From positions 620,001 to 684,000 of the forward strand of contig JAHBXD010000002.1 in NCBI GenBank assembly GCA_019636695.1: a stretch of 64,000 nucleotides of DNA, read 5' to 3'. How positions within the stretch are numbered: the first letter of the stretch is position 1; each line of letters begins with the position of its first letter. The notes beneath the pieces were generated by a model. The model ran no database searches and had not been told where the DNA came from. It saw only the letters and a program-made list of their open reading frames with translations. Shown in pieces: positions 15,724 through 26,461 of this stretch. The position numbers were made by a program, and so were the translations under genes. Source of the DNA: Phycisphaeraceae bacterium. GTDB lineage: Bacteria > Planctomycetota > Phycisphaerae > Phycisphaerales > UBA1924.

Positions 15724-18171
15724 TTACGGGCGCTCGGGGGGAAGTCGCTTGCGTTCGCTGGGCGCGAGTTTGCGACGACTGGCATAGAGCGATCGAACGG
15801 GCTTGGGTGCTGGTCCGGTCGAAGGAGGCTGCGGGGCCTTGGGCGGAGTCGAGGTCTTGGGTGCGGGTGGGGCCTTCGGGGTGGCCGGGGTACGGGCCTC
15901 AGCCGGAGCGGGTTTGCCGCCGCGACCGCGCCGGCGCGGTCGGCGGTCAGCCTCGGGCGACTTCGCCTCGCCGGAAGTGTCACGCGAACCTGGCGGCATC
16001 GCGGGCGGTTGCTGTGGAGGCGCGGACACGGGTTGTGCGGTGCCGTTCTGGGTGTGATCAGCAGGATGGGCTTCGGATGTTCGACCGCCGCCGCGACGGC
16101 GACGACGCCTGCGGCCGGGGCGTTCGTCGGTGTGTGTGGAAGCCGTTTCGGATGAGGTCGGTTCTGCGGGAGGAGCCTCGGGCGCGGGCGCTTCGGCATG
16201 GGCTTCCGTCGAGGAACCGGCTGCCGGAGCCGCTTCGGGAGCGCCTGGAGCACCCTTGCGGCGACGACGACGGCGGCGACGCTTTTTGTCGCCGGGTTCG
16301 CCTTCGGCGGCGGGCTGGGCCGCCTCGCTCTTGGGGGGAGCGGTGGAGGGAGCGGGCAAGGGCTTCTCGCCCGAGGGCTGAGCCTGTGCGGAAGGTTGAG
16401 CGGCGCCGCCCCGACGGCGGCGACGGCGACGGCGTCGGGAAGCCTCTTCGGATTGGGAAGCGTCTTGCGACTCTTCTGAAGTTTCGATGGTCTCACCCGG
16501 GAGCGGTTCGTCGGGGAGATCAGGTTCGGGTGCGTCGAGGTCGGGGAGTGGTTCGAGTTCGACGAGTTCTTCGTCGGCGAGGTCGGCGGGATCGGCGACC
16601 CAGGGTTCGATCTGGGGCTTGCCGGTGATTTCGGGGAGGCGATCGATGGCGATGTCGGCGCCGCCGGCTTCATAGGCATAGAAGCTGACGCGGTCGATGG
16701 GGACGCTTTCGCTGACGCGGACTTCGACGACTTTGCCGCTGGAGCGTTCGATGCGGCTGAGGAGATTGCGTTTGGAAGAGAGGAGCGCACCGGCGACGCG
16801 CGGGCCGACGACCATCTCTACGCGAGCGATGTGCTCGTAACTGAGCAGGAGGGCGAGTTCGCGGAGGCCATCGCTGACGACGCTGGCGGCTTTCTGGATG
16901 ACGCCCCGGCCGCGGCAGACGTGGCACTCGGCGAAGTGCTGGCGTTCGTGGCTGCCGCGCATGCGTTGGCGCGTCATTTCAAGGATGCCGAACTCGCTGA
17001 TGGAGCCGACGGTGGTGCGTGAGCGATCGCGCTTGAGACGGTCTTTGAAGCGTTGTTCGATTTCGCGGCGACGCCGGATGTCGCGCATATCGATGAGGTC
17101 GTTGATGATGATGCCGCCGAGGTCTCGGAGGCGAAGCTGGCGGCAGATTTCGTCGACGGCTTCGACGTTGGTGCGGTAGGCGTTGGTTTCGGCGTCTCGG
17201 GCGTCGCGCATGCGGCCGGAGTTGACGTCGATGGCGACGAGGGCTTCGGTTTCGTCGATGACGAGGCGGCCGCCGCCGGGGAGGGGCACTTCGCGTGCGT
17301 GCATGGTGAGGATCTGGGGTTCGACGCCGTAGGCGTGGAACATGGGCTGCCGCCCGGTGTAGTGCATGAGTTTGGCTTGCGCGCGCGGGGAGACGATTTT
17401 CATGAAACGGGCAGCGCGCCGGAGGGCGTAGGGGTGATCGATGACGATCTGGTTGATGTCGGCCGAGAGCTGGTCGCGGATGACGCGGACGAGCAAATCG
17501 CTTTCGGAGTAGAGCAGGCGCGGGCGACTGCCGGTTTTGCGGCGTTTCTCCATGTCTTTCCAGAGGCGCTGGAGGTAGGCGAGGTCGCGTTTGAGTTCGG
17601 TCTTGTTGCGGTCGAGGCCGGCGGTGCGGAGGATGAAGCCGAAGCCTTCGGGAAGTTCGAGTTGATCGAGGATTTCACGCATGCGCCGGCGGAGGTCTTC
17701 ATCTTCGACCTTGCGGCTGACGCCGACGCGATCCATGTTGGGCATCATGACGAGGTAGCGGCCGGGAATGCTGAGGTAGCTGGTGAGCGTGGGGCCCTTG
17801 GTTCCGACGCCCTCTTTGAGCACCTGGACGGTGATTTCGTCTCCGCGGCGGAGGCATTCCTGGATCGGGGGCCGGTCGCGGCGCGGGGTTTTTTTGCCGA
17901 CGCGCTCGGTGGCGTCGCCGTCGTCGCCGGCGAAGTACATGGGGTGGAGGTCGGAGATGTGGAGGAAGCCGTTTTCGCCGATGCCGAAATCGACGAATGC
18001 GGCCTGAATCGCGGGTTCGACGTTGGCGACGCGACCCACATAAATGTTGTTGACACGAGAGACGTGCTCGGTCGGTTCGGCGTAGTACTCTTCGAGCTTG
18101 CCGTCTTCGAGGATGGCCACGCGGCATTCGTCGCCGGGGGCGTAGTTGATCAGCATCTGGGTTTCGGGCAT
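15724..18171 (-). CDS. Ribonuclease E/G with Arg-rich/Pro-rich C-terminal tail
   Basis: The 815-residue protein carries the RNase E/G catalytic half. An S1 RNA-binding domain spans about residues 35-130. The DNase I-like site has AIDVNSG (Asp at about 312) and IIINDLIDM (Asp at about 354), which bind Mg2+. The Zn-link motif CHVCRGRG is at about 417. After about residue 545 the chain is disordered: acidic segments and Pro/Ala stretches are interrupted by several poly-Arg blocks of 6-9 residues. Such tails bind RNA or scaffold a degradosome, but no E. coli-type enolase or PNPase site is recognisable. ATG 18171 precedes the conserved start; a 263-nt GC-rich leader lies upstream. Confidence 0.95.
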   Translation of the reverse strand: MPETQMLINYAPGDECRVAILEDGKLEEYYAEPTEHVSRVNNIYVGRVANVEPAIQAAFVDFGIGENGFLHISDLHPMYFAGDDGDATERVGKKTPRRDRPPIQECLRRGDEITVQVLKEGVGTKGPTLTSYLSIPGRYLVMMPNMDRVGVSRKVEDEDLRRRMREILDQLELPEGFGFILRTAGLDRNKTELKRDLAYLQRLWKDMEKRRKTGSRPRLLYSESDLLVRVIRDQLSADINQIVIDHPYALRRAARFMKIVSPRAQAKLMHYTGRQPMFHAYGVEPQILTMHAREVPLPGGGRLVIDETEALVAIDVNSGRMRDARDAETNAYRTNVEAVDEICRQLRLRDLGGIIINDLIDMRDIRRRREIEQRFKDRLKRDRSRTTVGSISEFGILEMTRQRMRGSHERQHFAECHVCRGRGVIQKAASVVSDGLRELALLLSYEHIARVEMVVGPRVAGALLSSKRNLLSRIERSSGKVVEVRVSESVPIDRVSFYAYEAGGADIAIDRLPEITGKPQIEPWVADPADLADEELVELEPLPDLDAPEPDLPDEPLPGETIETSEESQDASQSEEASRRRRRRRRRGGAAQPSAQAQPSGEKPLPAPSTAPPKSEAAQPAAEGEPGDKKRRRRRRRRKGAPGAPEAAPAAGSSTEAHAEAPAPEAPPAEPTSSETASTHTDERPGRRRRRRRGGGRTSEAHPADHTQNGTAQPVSAPPQQPPAMPPGSRDTSGEAKSPEADRRPRRRGRGGKPAPAEARTPATPKAPPAPKTSTPPKAPQPPSTGPAPKPVRSLYASRRKLAPSERKRLPPERP

Positions 18172-18353
18172 ATGGACCCCACGTGCGGGGCGACCCACGG
18201 GGAGCGAAGCGGATGAAGCCGGCCACCGGTTTCGACGCGGGAGCATCGTGCTCCTGAACGTCGAGTGTTTCGCGTCGGGCGCGGCCCGGTCGCGAACCCC
18301 CGGAACACAGGGGGAAGGCCCGCCGCTTCCGAGGGGGGCCAGTGGGTCGTCGA

Positions 18354-18389
18354 GGGCCGATCCTGAAACGGAAACTCGGATCGTGGCCC
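18354..18389 (-). promoter_or_regulatory. Stem-loop in the 5' region of the RNase E/G gene
   Basis: GGGCCGATCC at 18354-18363 pairs with GGATC (18378-18382) and GGCCC (18385-18389), leaving a 2-nt bulge. It lies about 185-220 nt before the start codon. Enterobacterial RNase E is autoregulated through leader hairpins; whether this one acts so is inference. Confidence 0.35.
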
Positions 18390-18434
18390 CGGGCAGAGCG
18401 CCCTGATGACGACGGGGGGACGGTTCGTCCGGCG

Positions 18435-20234
<1,800 letters not shown>

Positions 20235-20301
20235 GAATCAATGCTCCTGCGGCCCCTGTCGGGAGCCGGCGTCGAGTGTAGCGGCCGAGAAGACCGGCGC
20301 A

Positions 20302-20880
20302 TCAACCGACGAGGCGGCCGGTCACGTGGACGAGCCGGGCAACAACGGCGCGGATGCGGTCGAGGTTGGCGTTGTCTTTGAGGGCCCCTTCGGCGTTGAA
20401 TGCCTCATGCGCCTTGCCGAGGGCGAACTGGTCGGGAAGCACGGTCACGTTGATGGACGAGAGGATCGCCCGGACGTGCACCAGCCCGCGGAGACCCCCC
20501 AGCGCGCCCGGCGAAGCGCTGAGCAAGGCCGCGACTTTGCCGTTGAAACACCCGAGGGGGGCTTCACCGGGGACCGGCCGCGAGACCCAGTCGATCACGT
20601 TCTTGAGCATGGGTGTGATGGAGCTGTTGTATTCGGGGCAGGCAATCAGCAGGCCGTGGTGGGAAAGGAAGAGATCTTTCAGCGCGCGAGCGTGTGCGGG
20701 AAGGCCCGAGGCGGCCTCAACGTCTTCATCCATGATGGGGAGGGGGAAATCGTGCAGATTGATGAGTGTGACGACGGCGCCGGCGGACTGGGCTTGTGCC
20801 GCGGCGACCGCGACAAGCCTGCGATTGAAGGACTCTTTGCGGGCGCTTCCGGCGAAGGCGAGCAGACGTGGCTGGGACAT
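20302..20880 (-). CDS. NADPH-dependent FMN reductase (flavodoxin-like)
   Basis: The 192-residue protein has the FMN phosphate loop GSARKESFNRRL at about residues 11-22, the LHDFPLPIMDED segment, and the flavin-contacting motif CPEYNSSITPMLKNVIDW, all typical of the ChrR/azoreductase/ArsH-like NADPH:FMN reductase family. Such enzymes reduce quinones, azo dyes or metal ions; the physiological substrate cannot be read from sequence. ATG 20880 has GGAGG 5-6 nt upstream. The gene is divergent from the TerB-like gene. Confidence 0.92.
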   Translation of the reverse strand: MSQPRLLAFAGSARKESFNRRLVAVAAAQAQSAGAVVTLINLHDFPLPIMDEDVEAASGLPAHARALKDLFLSHHGLLIACPEYNSSITPMLKNVIDWVSRPVPGEAPLGCFNGKVAALLSASPGALGGLRGLVHVRAILSSINVTVLPDQFALGKAHEAFNAEGALKDNANLDRIRAVVARLVHVTGRLVG

Positions 20881-20993
20881 GGTGGACCTCCAGAGGTGGA
20901 CTCTACGCCGGTCGAATGGGATCCGTCCGGTGGTGGGGGGACAGGTGTCGGGAGAAGCACTACCCTAGAGCGTGGAACGAAGGAGGCCCGGGC

Positions 20994-21434
20994 ATGATCA
21001 TGGCCGACGTGGACATCCTGCGAGCCGCGTGCTGCGTTGCGGGAATCAATGGGGAAGTCACCGACCGCCAGCGCGAAGCGCTGCGGGCGCTGGCAAGGCG
21101 GGTCGGTGTCGGGGCGGCATCGCTGCAGGCGATGATTGATCGGGCGCTCGCCGACAAACGTTTTTTTGAAGAGCAGTTCGATTACGAGCAAAAAGATCCC
21201 GAAGGGGTGCTGGTGACCCTTTGGAAGGTCGCGGCGATTGACGGTCGCGTCTCGCAGGACGAGCGGGAGTTGCTGACACGGTTTGCGCAAAAACTGCGCG
21301 TTGCCGAGGATCGAATGCAGGAACTCATCGAACAGGCCAAGCAGGCGTTGCAGCAGGGGCGGCAGGCGCAGTCGCCCGCGGCCGAGGCTCCGCTCAGCGA
21401 GCAGACCGTGCGCCTGGATGAGCAGAACGCGTAG
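20994..21434 (+). CDS. TerB-like domain protein
   Basis: A 146-residue, all-helical soluble protein with two similar acidic hairpins, CVAGINGEVTDRQREALRAL and KVAAIDGRVSQDERELLTRF, which are the metal-binding repeats of the TerB (tellurite resistance B, DjlA N-terminal) fold. The last 25 residues are Gln/Ala-rich. TerB-like proteins link membrane stress systems; the standalone role is unknown. ATG 20994 has AGGAGG 7 nt upstream, and TACCCT at 20961-20966 is a likely -10 box. It is divergent from the FMN reductase and convergent with polX. Confidence 0.85.
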   Translation: MIMADVDILRAACCVAGINGEVTDRQREALRALARRVGVGAASLQAMIDRALADKRFFEEQFDYEQKDPEGVLVTLWKVAAIDGRVSQDERELLTRFAQKLRVAEDRMQELIEQAKQALQQGRQAQSPAAEAPLSEQTVRLDEQNA

Positions 21435-21506
21435 TTCCTCAATGCGGCTTCCGCATGATTGTCGCGACTCGATCCGGCGGCGACTTTGCCTGGCGAAGAT
21501 GCTCGA

Positions 21507-23300
21507 TCACTCGGGACGTTTGAGCCATGCGTGGAGTTTTGCGGCGGGCCAGGTGTTGATGCATTGGGCGGGGGCGAGCCAGCCGCGCCGGGCGGTCAGC
21601 ACGCCGTAGCGGAGGTGGTCAAAGTCGGCGGGGTGGTGCACATCGCAGTTGACGGCGATCAGGCAGCCTGCCTCGACCGCGCCGCGGATGTGCGAGTCGC
21701 GAAGGTCGAGCCTCAGCCAATGGGCGTTGACTTCGAGGGCGACATTGTGCTCGCGGGCAGCGGCATACACCTCGGCCATGGCGGGTTCAAGCCCTTTGCG
21801 TCGATTGATGAGTCGGCCGGTGGGGTGGCCCAGCACGCGTGTCAGGGGGTGTTCGATGGCTCGAATCAGCCGCGCGGTGGCGGTTCGCGCATCCTGGTTC
21901 AGCGCGGCGTGCGGGCTGGCAACGACGTGGTCGAGTTCGGCGAGCAGGTCGTCGTCGTAGTCGAGCGCGCCGTCGGAGAGGATATCGACCTCGCTTCCGG
22001 CAAGAACGCGGATGCCCTTGTGTCGCCCTTGCGCCAGATGAACATCGCGGATCTGCCCACGGAGGCGCTCGGGGCTGAGGCCGTTTGCCTGGAAAGCGCT
22101 GCGGCTGTGGTCGGTGACGGCGATGGTGTGAAAACCCCTGGTCTTGGCTGCCTCGATCAACTGGTCGAGTTCGAGATTTCCGTCGGAGGCGGTGGTGTGG
22201 GCGTGCAACTCGGCCTTGATGTCGTCGACTTCGAGCAGACGAGGGGTTTGGGAGTGGTCAAGCTCGCCGCGATCTTCACGAATTTCCGGGGGGATAAACG
22301 GCAGGTCGAGTGCCGCAAAAACTTCGTGCTCGGTGAGCCCGGCGACGGGTCGAAGGCCGCGTTTGTGGGGGGGCGTAGGGTCACGATCGTCAGGGAAGAG
22401 GCCGTGTTCATTGAGCGTAAGCCCTTTTTTGAGGGCACGCTCGCGGAGTCGGACGTTGTGCTCCTTCGAGCCGGTGAAGTACATCAGCGCTGCGCCCCAG
22501 GCCGCGGCATCGATGATGCGGAGATCGACCTGCACAGCGCGGCCGTCGGCCTCGTCGTCGCCCCATCGAGAGCCGCCGACCGCTTCGAGCGAGAGCCTGA
22601 CGGAGCATTTGCCCTCACCTTGGCTCAGCACCTGCCGGACTCCGGGCATGGTGACAAAGGCCTCGGCGGCGGATTTCGGGTCGTTGGTCTCGACGAGGAT
22701 GTCGATATCGCCGATCGTTTCGCGACCGCGTCGGAGTGATCCTGCGTATGCCGCACGGCTCACGCTCTTGATCGCACGCATGCGCGCGACGACGGATTCG
22801 GCGACCGGCATGGCGATGCCCAAGTGCAGGCGGGCGCCGCTGCTTTCCATAAAGGCGAGCGCGGCCTTGATGTTGTCCACGGTCTTGGCGCCCATGCGCG
22901 GCACCTGCATGATCGAACCGTCGGCGAGCACGCGCTTGAGACCTGCGATATCGACGACGCCGAGGGTCTTCCAGAGTGCCTGAACGGTCTTTGGGCCGAG
23001 ACCCGGAACCTGGAGCACATCGAGAAGTCCCGCAGGAACTTTGCCGAGCAAATCGACGTGTTCGGCGATTTTTCCGGTCGTCACAAACTCGATGATCTTG
23101 TCCGCCACTTTGGGACCGATACCTTCGATCGCGAGCAGGGCCTTCCGATCTGAGGCGAGGGCTTCGAGATCATCGGTGAGGTCGCTGACGACGCGCGCGG
23201 CTTTCTGGTGGGCATTGACGCGAAATTTGTCTTCACCGAGAAGTTCGAGCATCTGGGCGATCTGCTCGAACCGGGTCGCCAAGGCCTGATTGATGCTCAT
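21507..23300 (-). CDS. polX: DNA polymerase/3'-5' exonuclease PolX
   Basis: The 597-residue protein fuses a family X polymerase with a PHP exonuclease, as in Bacillus PolX, used in base excision repair. It has an N-terminal helix-hairpin-helix region (GIGPKVADKI, VPGLGPKTVQ, VPRMGAKTVD), the palm GSLRRGRETIGDIDILV with two catalytic Asp, and VQVDLRI with the third. From about residue 335 the PHP domain has ELHAHTTASDG, VTDHSRSA, GSEVDIL, SPHAAL, LGHPTGR and NCDVHHPADF. ATG 23300 has TACCAT 6 nt upstream and no Shine-Dalgarno; the frame upstream of it lacks coding character. Confidence 0.96.
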   Translation of the reverse strand: MSINQALATRFEQIAQMLELLGEDKFRVNAHQKAARVVSDLTDDLEALASDRKALLAIEGIGPKVADKIIEFVTTGKIAEHVDLLGKVPAGLLDVLQVPGLGPKTVQALWKTLGVVDIAGLKRVLADGSIMQVPRMGAKTVDNIKAALAFMESSGARLHLGIAMPVAESVVARMRAIKSVSRAAYAGSLRRGRETIGDIDILVETNDPKSAAEAFVTMPGVRQVLSQGEGKCSVRLSLEAVGGSRWGDDEADGRAVQVDLRIIDAAAWGAALMYFTGSKEHNVRLRERALKKGLTLNEHGLFPDDRDPTPPHKRGLRPVAGLTEHEVFAALDLPFIPPEIREDRGELDHSQTPRLLEVDDIKAELHAHTTASDGNLELDQLIEAAKTRGFHTIAVTDHSRSAFQANGLSPERLRGQIRDVHLAQGRHKGIRVLAGSEVDILSDGALDYDDDLLAELDHVVASPHAALNQDARTATARLIRAIEHPLTRVLGHPTGRLINRRKGLEPAMAEVYAAAREHNVALEVNAHWLRLDLRDSHIRGAVEAGCLIAVNCDVHHPADFDHLRYGVLTARRGWLAPAQCINTWPAAKLHAWLKRPE

Positions 23301-23306
23301 CGGCGG

Positions 23307-23312
23307 ATGGTA
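23307..23312 (-). promoter_or_regulatory. -10 box for a leaderless polX mRNA
   Basis: TACCAT on the minus strand lies 6 nt before the polX ATG. Confidence 0.5.
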
Positions 23313-23531
23313 GCGGGGTGATCGCCCCAGCCCGCCCGGGATGCAGGAACGTCGGGAGCAACTCCCCCAGTTTCCCTTGTCGGCGCAAAGCGGCAGGCGG
23401 GTGGTGCATGTCGAGGTGACATGCTGGCCTGAGGGGAGGTTGTTTTTGAAGGTGTGTCTAGACGAGGCCGTGGAACCACGTTCCACCCTTGGAGACGGAC
23501 CGAAGCCTCGCGATCATGCAAGGAGAAAGAA

Positions 23532-24395
23532 GTGCGCACGCTGGCCACCATCGTCGGGATCGCCGCCATCGCCGGAAGCGCTTCGGCGCAGGGCGCCCGG
23601 GTATCGGGGATCATTGTGCTCAACCCCAGCGCGGACGGCGCGCTCAGCATGAACGGCAATGCAAGCATTCATGTGCCCGCTCGCGCGGTGTACGTGAACT
23701 CGGCCTCGCCGCGGGCGATCGACACGGTCGGCAACTGCACGCTTGATGTTCCCGAGCTTTTTGTCGTGGGAGGAACGCGCTTCAACGGCCGTTCGGAATG
23801 TACAGGGGCCGTGACCATCGGGGGAGCGCCGTTTCAAGATCCGTGGCAGCACATGATCTTCCCGCATCATGAAGCGTTGCCTGTCAGGCCGTCGCCGGAG
23901 GCGTCAGGGCCGATCACGATGCAACCGGGGTATTACCCGTCGGAGGTGGTCTTCACGAGCAACAACGCCGATGTGACGCTCGCCCCCGGGGTGTACGTGT
24001 TCGGCAACGGTTTTCGTATGACCGGAGGCTCGTTGACCGGCTCGGGCGTGCATCTGGTGAATCTGAACGGTTCGTTCGATCTCCGCGGGAACGCCGGAGT
24101 GACATTGACCCCATCACTCGAGGGATTTCTGGCCAATGTCGTGATCTCGCAGCCGGCCTCGAACACCAGCACGCTGCACCTGCGAGGTGGGAGCACCATG
24201 CGAATCTTCGGTGGAATCTACGTACCCGGTGCGTTGGTGAATCTCGTCGGCACGAGTTCGATCGCAGGTTCCGGACCGCAGATGGGTGATCTCCTGGTGT
24301 GCGACCGGTTGTCACTCTCGGGCACCGCGACGATCACGATCGGCCATGATGCCATGAGGGCCGTGCGGCCCCCTCGGATGCCTTTGTTCGACTGA
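23532..24395 (+). CDS. Secreted beta-rich protein of unknown function
   Basis: A 287-residue protein with a Sec signal peptide (about residues 1-17, cleavage after ASA before Q). The mature part is beta-strand rich with repeated short polar/hydrophobic alternation: ADVTLAPGVYVFGNGFRMTGG, LNGSFDLRGNAGVTL, STLHLRGGSTMRIFGGIYVPG and DRLSLSGTATITIGHD. This resembles the right-handed, repetitive C-terminal domain seen in TadG-like and 'polymer-forming' surface proteins. Start GTG 23532 follows AAGGAG by 7-8 nt. It is monocistronic, ending in a strong terminator. Confidence is high for export, low for function. Confidence 0.75.
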   Translation: MRTLATIVGIAAIAGSASAQGARVSGIIVLNPSADGALSMNGNASIHVPARAVYVNSASPRAIDTVGNCTLDVPELFVVGGTRFNGRSECTGAVTIGGAPFQDPWQHMIFPHHEALPVRPSPEASGPITMQPGYYPSEVVFTSNNADVTLAPGVYVFGNGFRMTGGSLTGSGVHLVNLNGSFDLRGNAGVTLTPSLEGFLANVVISQPASNTSTLHLRGGSTMRIFGGIYVPGALVNLVGTSSIAGSGPQMGDLLVCDRLSLSGTATITIGHDAMRAVRPPRMPLFD

Positions 24396-24426
24396 CGGCC
24401 GATGCGTCGCTTGCCGTCGATCCTCC

Positions 24427-24462
24427 GGGCGGCGCCGCCGGGCGCCGCCCACCTTCTTTTTT
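24427..24462 (+). terminator. Intrinsic terminator after the secreted protein gene
   Basis: GGGCGGCGCC (24427-24436), loop GCCG, and GGCGCCGCCC (24441-24450) form a perfect 10-bp stem, followed by a T-rich run to 24462. Confidence 0.85.
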
Positions 24463-24514
24463 CGCTCTGAGCGCGAGCATGCACCTGAAGAGTCTTCCAT
24501 GCACCGCGAACCCG

Positions 24515-24520
24515 TAGAAT
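24515..24520 (+). promoter_or_regulatory. -10 box for a leaderless TPR-sulfotransferase mRNA
   Basis: TAGAAT lies 7 nt before the ATG at 24528; no Shine-Dalgarno is present between them. Confidence 0.55.
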
Positions 24521-24527
24521 CGGGTGC

Positions 24528-26048
24528 ATGACTCGATTGTCGCCGCAACAGATGTCGGCCATGGCTGAAGAGGGCCGCCGCCGTTTCAGCGCGGGTGATG
24601 CCCGCGGGGCCGTGGCGCTTTTTGAGCAACTGCTTCAGGAGCAGCCGCACCATCCGGGCGTCAACCTGATGATGGGGATGTGCTTCGCGTCGATCTCCAA
24701 GCACGAGATCGCCCTGCAGTTTCTTGAGCGTGCCAACGCTTCGGGCGCATCTTCGCCTGAAGCGGTAACGGCGCTGGCGACATCGTTGCGATATCTCGGC
24801 AGAATCGACGAAGCGTCGGCGCTGCTCGATCGGCACCTGGCCGCGCACCCCGACGATCGGCCGGTAATCGCGGCGAAGGCCGACCTGCTGCACTTTACGG
24901 GCCGGAATGAAGATGCCGCGGCATTGCTCGAACCCGCGCTTGATCGATCACCCCGCGATGCCTCGCTGGTGCTTGCCTACGGGCGCGTGGCGCACGATGC
25001 CCGAGCGTGTGCCCGGGCCGCGGACCTGATGCTCGCGCTCGAACATGACCCATCGCTGACGCCGCGGCGCAGATCGCTGCTGCTGATCAGGCTCGGCGGG
25101 GTGCTTGACCGTCTCGGGCGATATGACGAGGCTTTCGCGGCCGTAACGCGCGGGCATGCCCTTGCGCCTGAGCCGTGGGATGCATCGGCCGAGCGTGCGC
25201 AGGTCGAACGGGTGATCAGCGCATGGACACCCGAGGCGCTTGCCGCGCGGGCGGATTGGGGGGTTGACGATCCGCGGCCGGTGTTCATCGTCGGAATGCC
25301 GCGCTCGGGCACGACGCTGATCGAGCAGATTGTGGATGCGCACCCTTCGGCCTTCGGCGCGGGCGAACTCCCGGACATTCATGCCATGGTGCACCAATGT
25401 TCGCGCGGGATGTATCTTGCCGACCTCTCCGTGCTGAGCCGCGACGATGCGGCCACGCGGGCGCGACGATATCTCGCTCGCCTTTCAGGCATGGCCCCCC
25501 AAGCGCAGCGCGTGACGGACAAAGCGCCGCTGAATTACCGCCACGTCGGGCTGATCTCGGTGCTTTTTCCGAGGGCGAAAATCGTGCATGCCCTGCGCGA
25601 TCCGCTGGATACGTGCCTTTCATGCTTTTTTCAGTCCATTGCGGGGCACTTTCCGCAGGGGCGCGACCTCGGCCGCCTGGGTGCGATGTATGTCGATCAT
25701 CTGCGGCTGATGGCGCACTGGAAGCGGCTGCTGCCGGGTCGCATTCTCGATGTGCGGTATGAAGATGTGGTGGATGACCTGGAGGGCCAAACGCGACGGC
25801 TGCTGGAGTTCATCGGGCTTGCTTTCGATGAACGGTGCCTTCGATTCTGGGAGACAGGGCGGATCGCAACGACTTCGAGCAACGACCAGGTGCGTAGACC
25901 GCTGTATCGATCATCCGTAGCGCGGCACGAGCGTTATGCGGCGCATCTCGGCCCGCTGAAGGCCGCACTGGCGGAACTTCACGCGTCGGGCAGCGCCCAC
26001 CCCGACGCGGAAGCGCGGTCGACCAGGAATCGGGATCAATCGGCCTGA
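24528..26048 (+). CDS. TPR-repeat sulfotransferase
   Basis: The first 230 or so residues are helical TPR units (for example GDARGAVALFEQLLQEQPHHPG and GRNEDAAALLEPALDRSP). The second half is a PAPS-dependent sulfotransferase: the 5'-phosphosulfate loop VGMPRSGTTLIEQI at about residue 256, and the 3'-phosphate-binding region HALRDPLDTCLSCFFQ. KAPLNYRHVGLI and RYEDVVDDLEGQTRRLLEFIG are also conserved in the Sulfotransfer_1/3 group. TPR-sulfotransferases are widespread in marine bacteria; the acceptor is unknown. Start ATG 24528 is the only good one. The last 13 nt overlap the convergent rsfS gene. Confidence 0.93.
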   Translation: MTRLSPQQMSAMAEEGRRRFSAGDARGAVALFEQLLQEQPHHPGVNLMMGMCFASISKHEIALQFLERANASGASSPEAVTALATSLRYLGRIDEASALLDRHLAAHPDDRPVIAAKADLLHFTGRNEDAAALLEPALDRSPRDASLVLAYGRVAHDARACARAADLMLALEHDPSLTPRRRSLLLIRLGGVLDRLGRYDEAFAAVTRGHALAPEPWDASAERAQVERVISAWTPEALAARADWGVDDPRPVFIVGMPRSGTTLIEQIVDAHPSAFGAGELPDIHAMVHQCSRGMYLADLSVLSRDDAATRARRYLARLSGMAPQAQRVTDKAPLNYRHVGLISVLFPRAKIVHALRDPLDTCLSCFFQSIAGHFPQGRDLGRLGAMYVDHLRLMAHWKRLLPGRILDVRYEDVVDDLEGQTRRLLEFIGLAFDERCLRFWETGRIATTSSNDQVRRPLYRSSVARHERYAAHLGPLKAALAELHASGSAHPDAEARSTRNRDQSA

Positions 26049-26461
26049 CGTGTCGCGCGTTCCCAGGGGATGCGCGGAGCATCGCCCCAGAGCATTTCGA
26101 GGTCGTAGTAGGCTCGAGTGTTCGGTTCGAACACATGGACGATGACGTCCACAAAATCGCTCAGAAGCCAGAGAGAACCCTGGTCAACGCTTGAACCGAA
26201 AACCGGGTAGCCCGCGGTAGCCCCGAGTTCACCGACGTGCTCGAGCGCGGTGGCCATCTGGCGGCTGGAGGTGCCTGAGGCGATGACGATGAAGTCGGTG
26301 ACCTGACTCAGGCCCGAGACGTCGAGCACGGCGACGTCTTCGCATTTATCGTCCGCGAGGCTGCGGGCGGCCTCGATTGCGAAGCGGCGGGCGGCCTGTG
26401 TGTCTGAGCCACGGGTGCGCTGGGGTGATGCGGTCGGTTCATCCGTCATGAGCGGAAACAC
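26036..26461 (-). CDS. rsfS: Ribosome silencing factor RsfS (Iojap family)
   Basis: The 141-residue product carries the Iojap/RsfS domain, which binds uL14 and blocks subunit joining in starved cells. Marks are AARSLADDKCEDVAVLDVSGLSQ (19 of these residues form the core), TDFIVIASGTSSRQMATAL, and GSSVDQGSLWLLSDFVDVIVHVF, ending in YYDLEMLWGDAPRI. About 25 N-terminal residues are extra. The start is GTG 26461, sharing a TAGTG with the methyltransferase stop; ATG 26449 is the alternative. It is the last gene of a four-gene leftward operon headed by lpxA. Confidence 0.93.
   Translation of the reverse strand: MFPLMTDEPTASPQRTRGSDTQAARRFAIEAARSLADDKCEDVAVLDVSGLSQVTDFIVIASGTSSRQMATALEHVGELGATAGYPVFGSSVDQGSLWLLSDFVDVIVHVFEPNTRAYYDLEMLWGDAPRIPWERATRQAD

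Noticed and set aside
15630..16790. Frame of 386 codons inside the RNase E/G tail region
   Set aside because: Out-of-frame reading of the repetitive Arg/Pro-coding tail.
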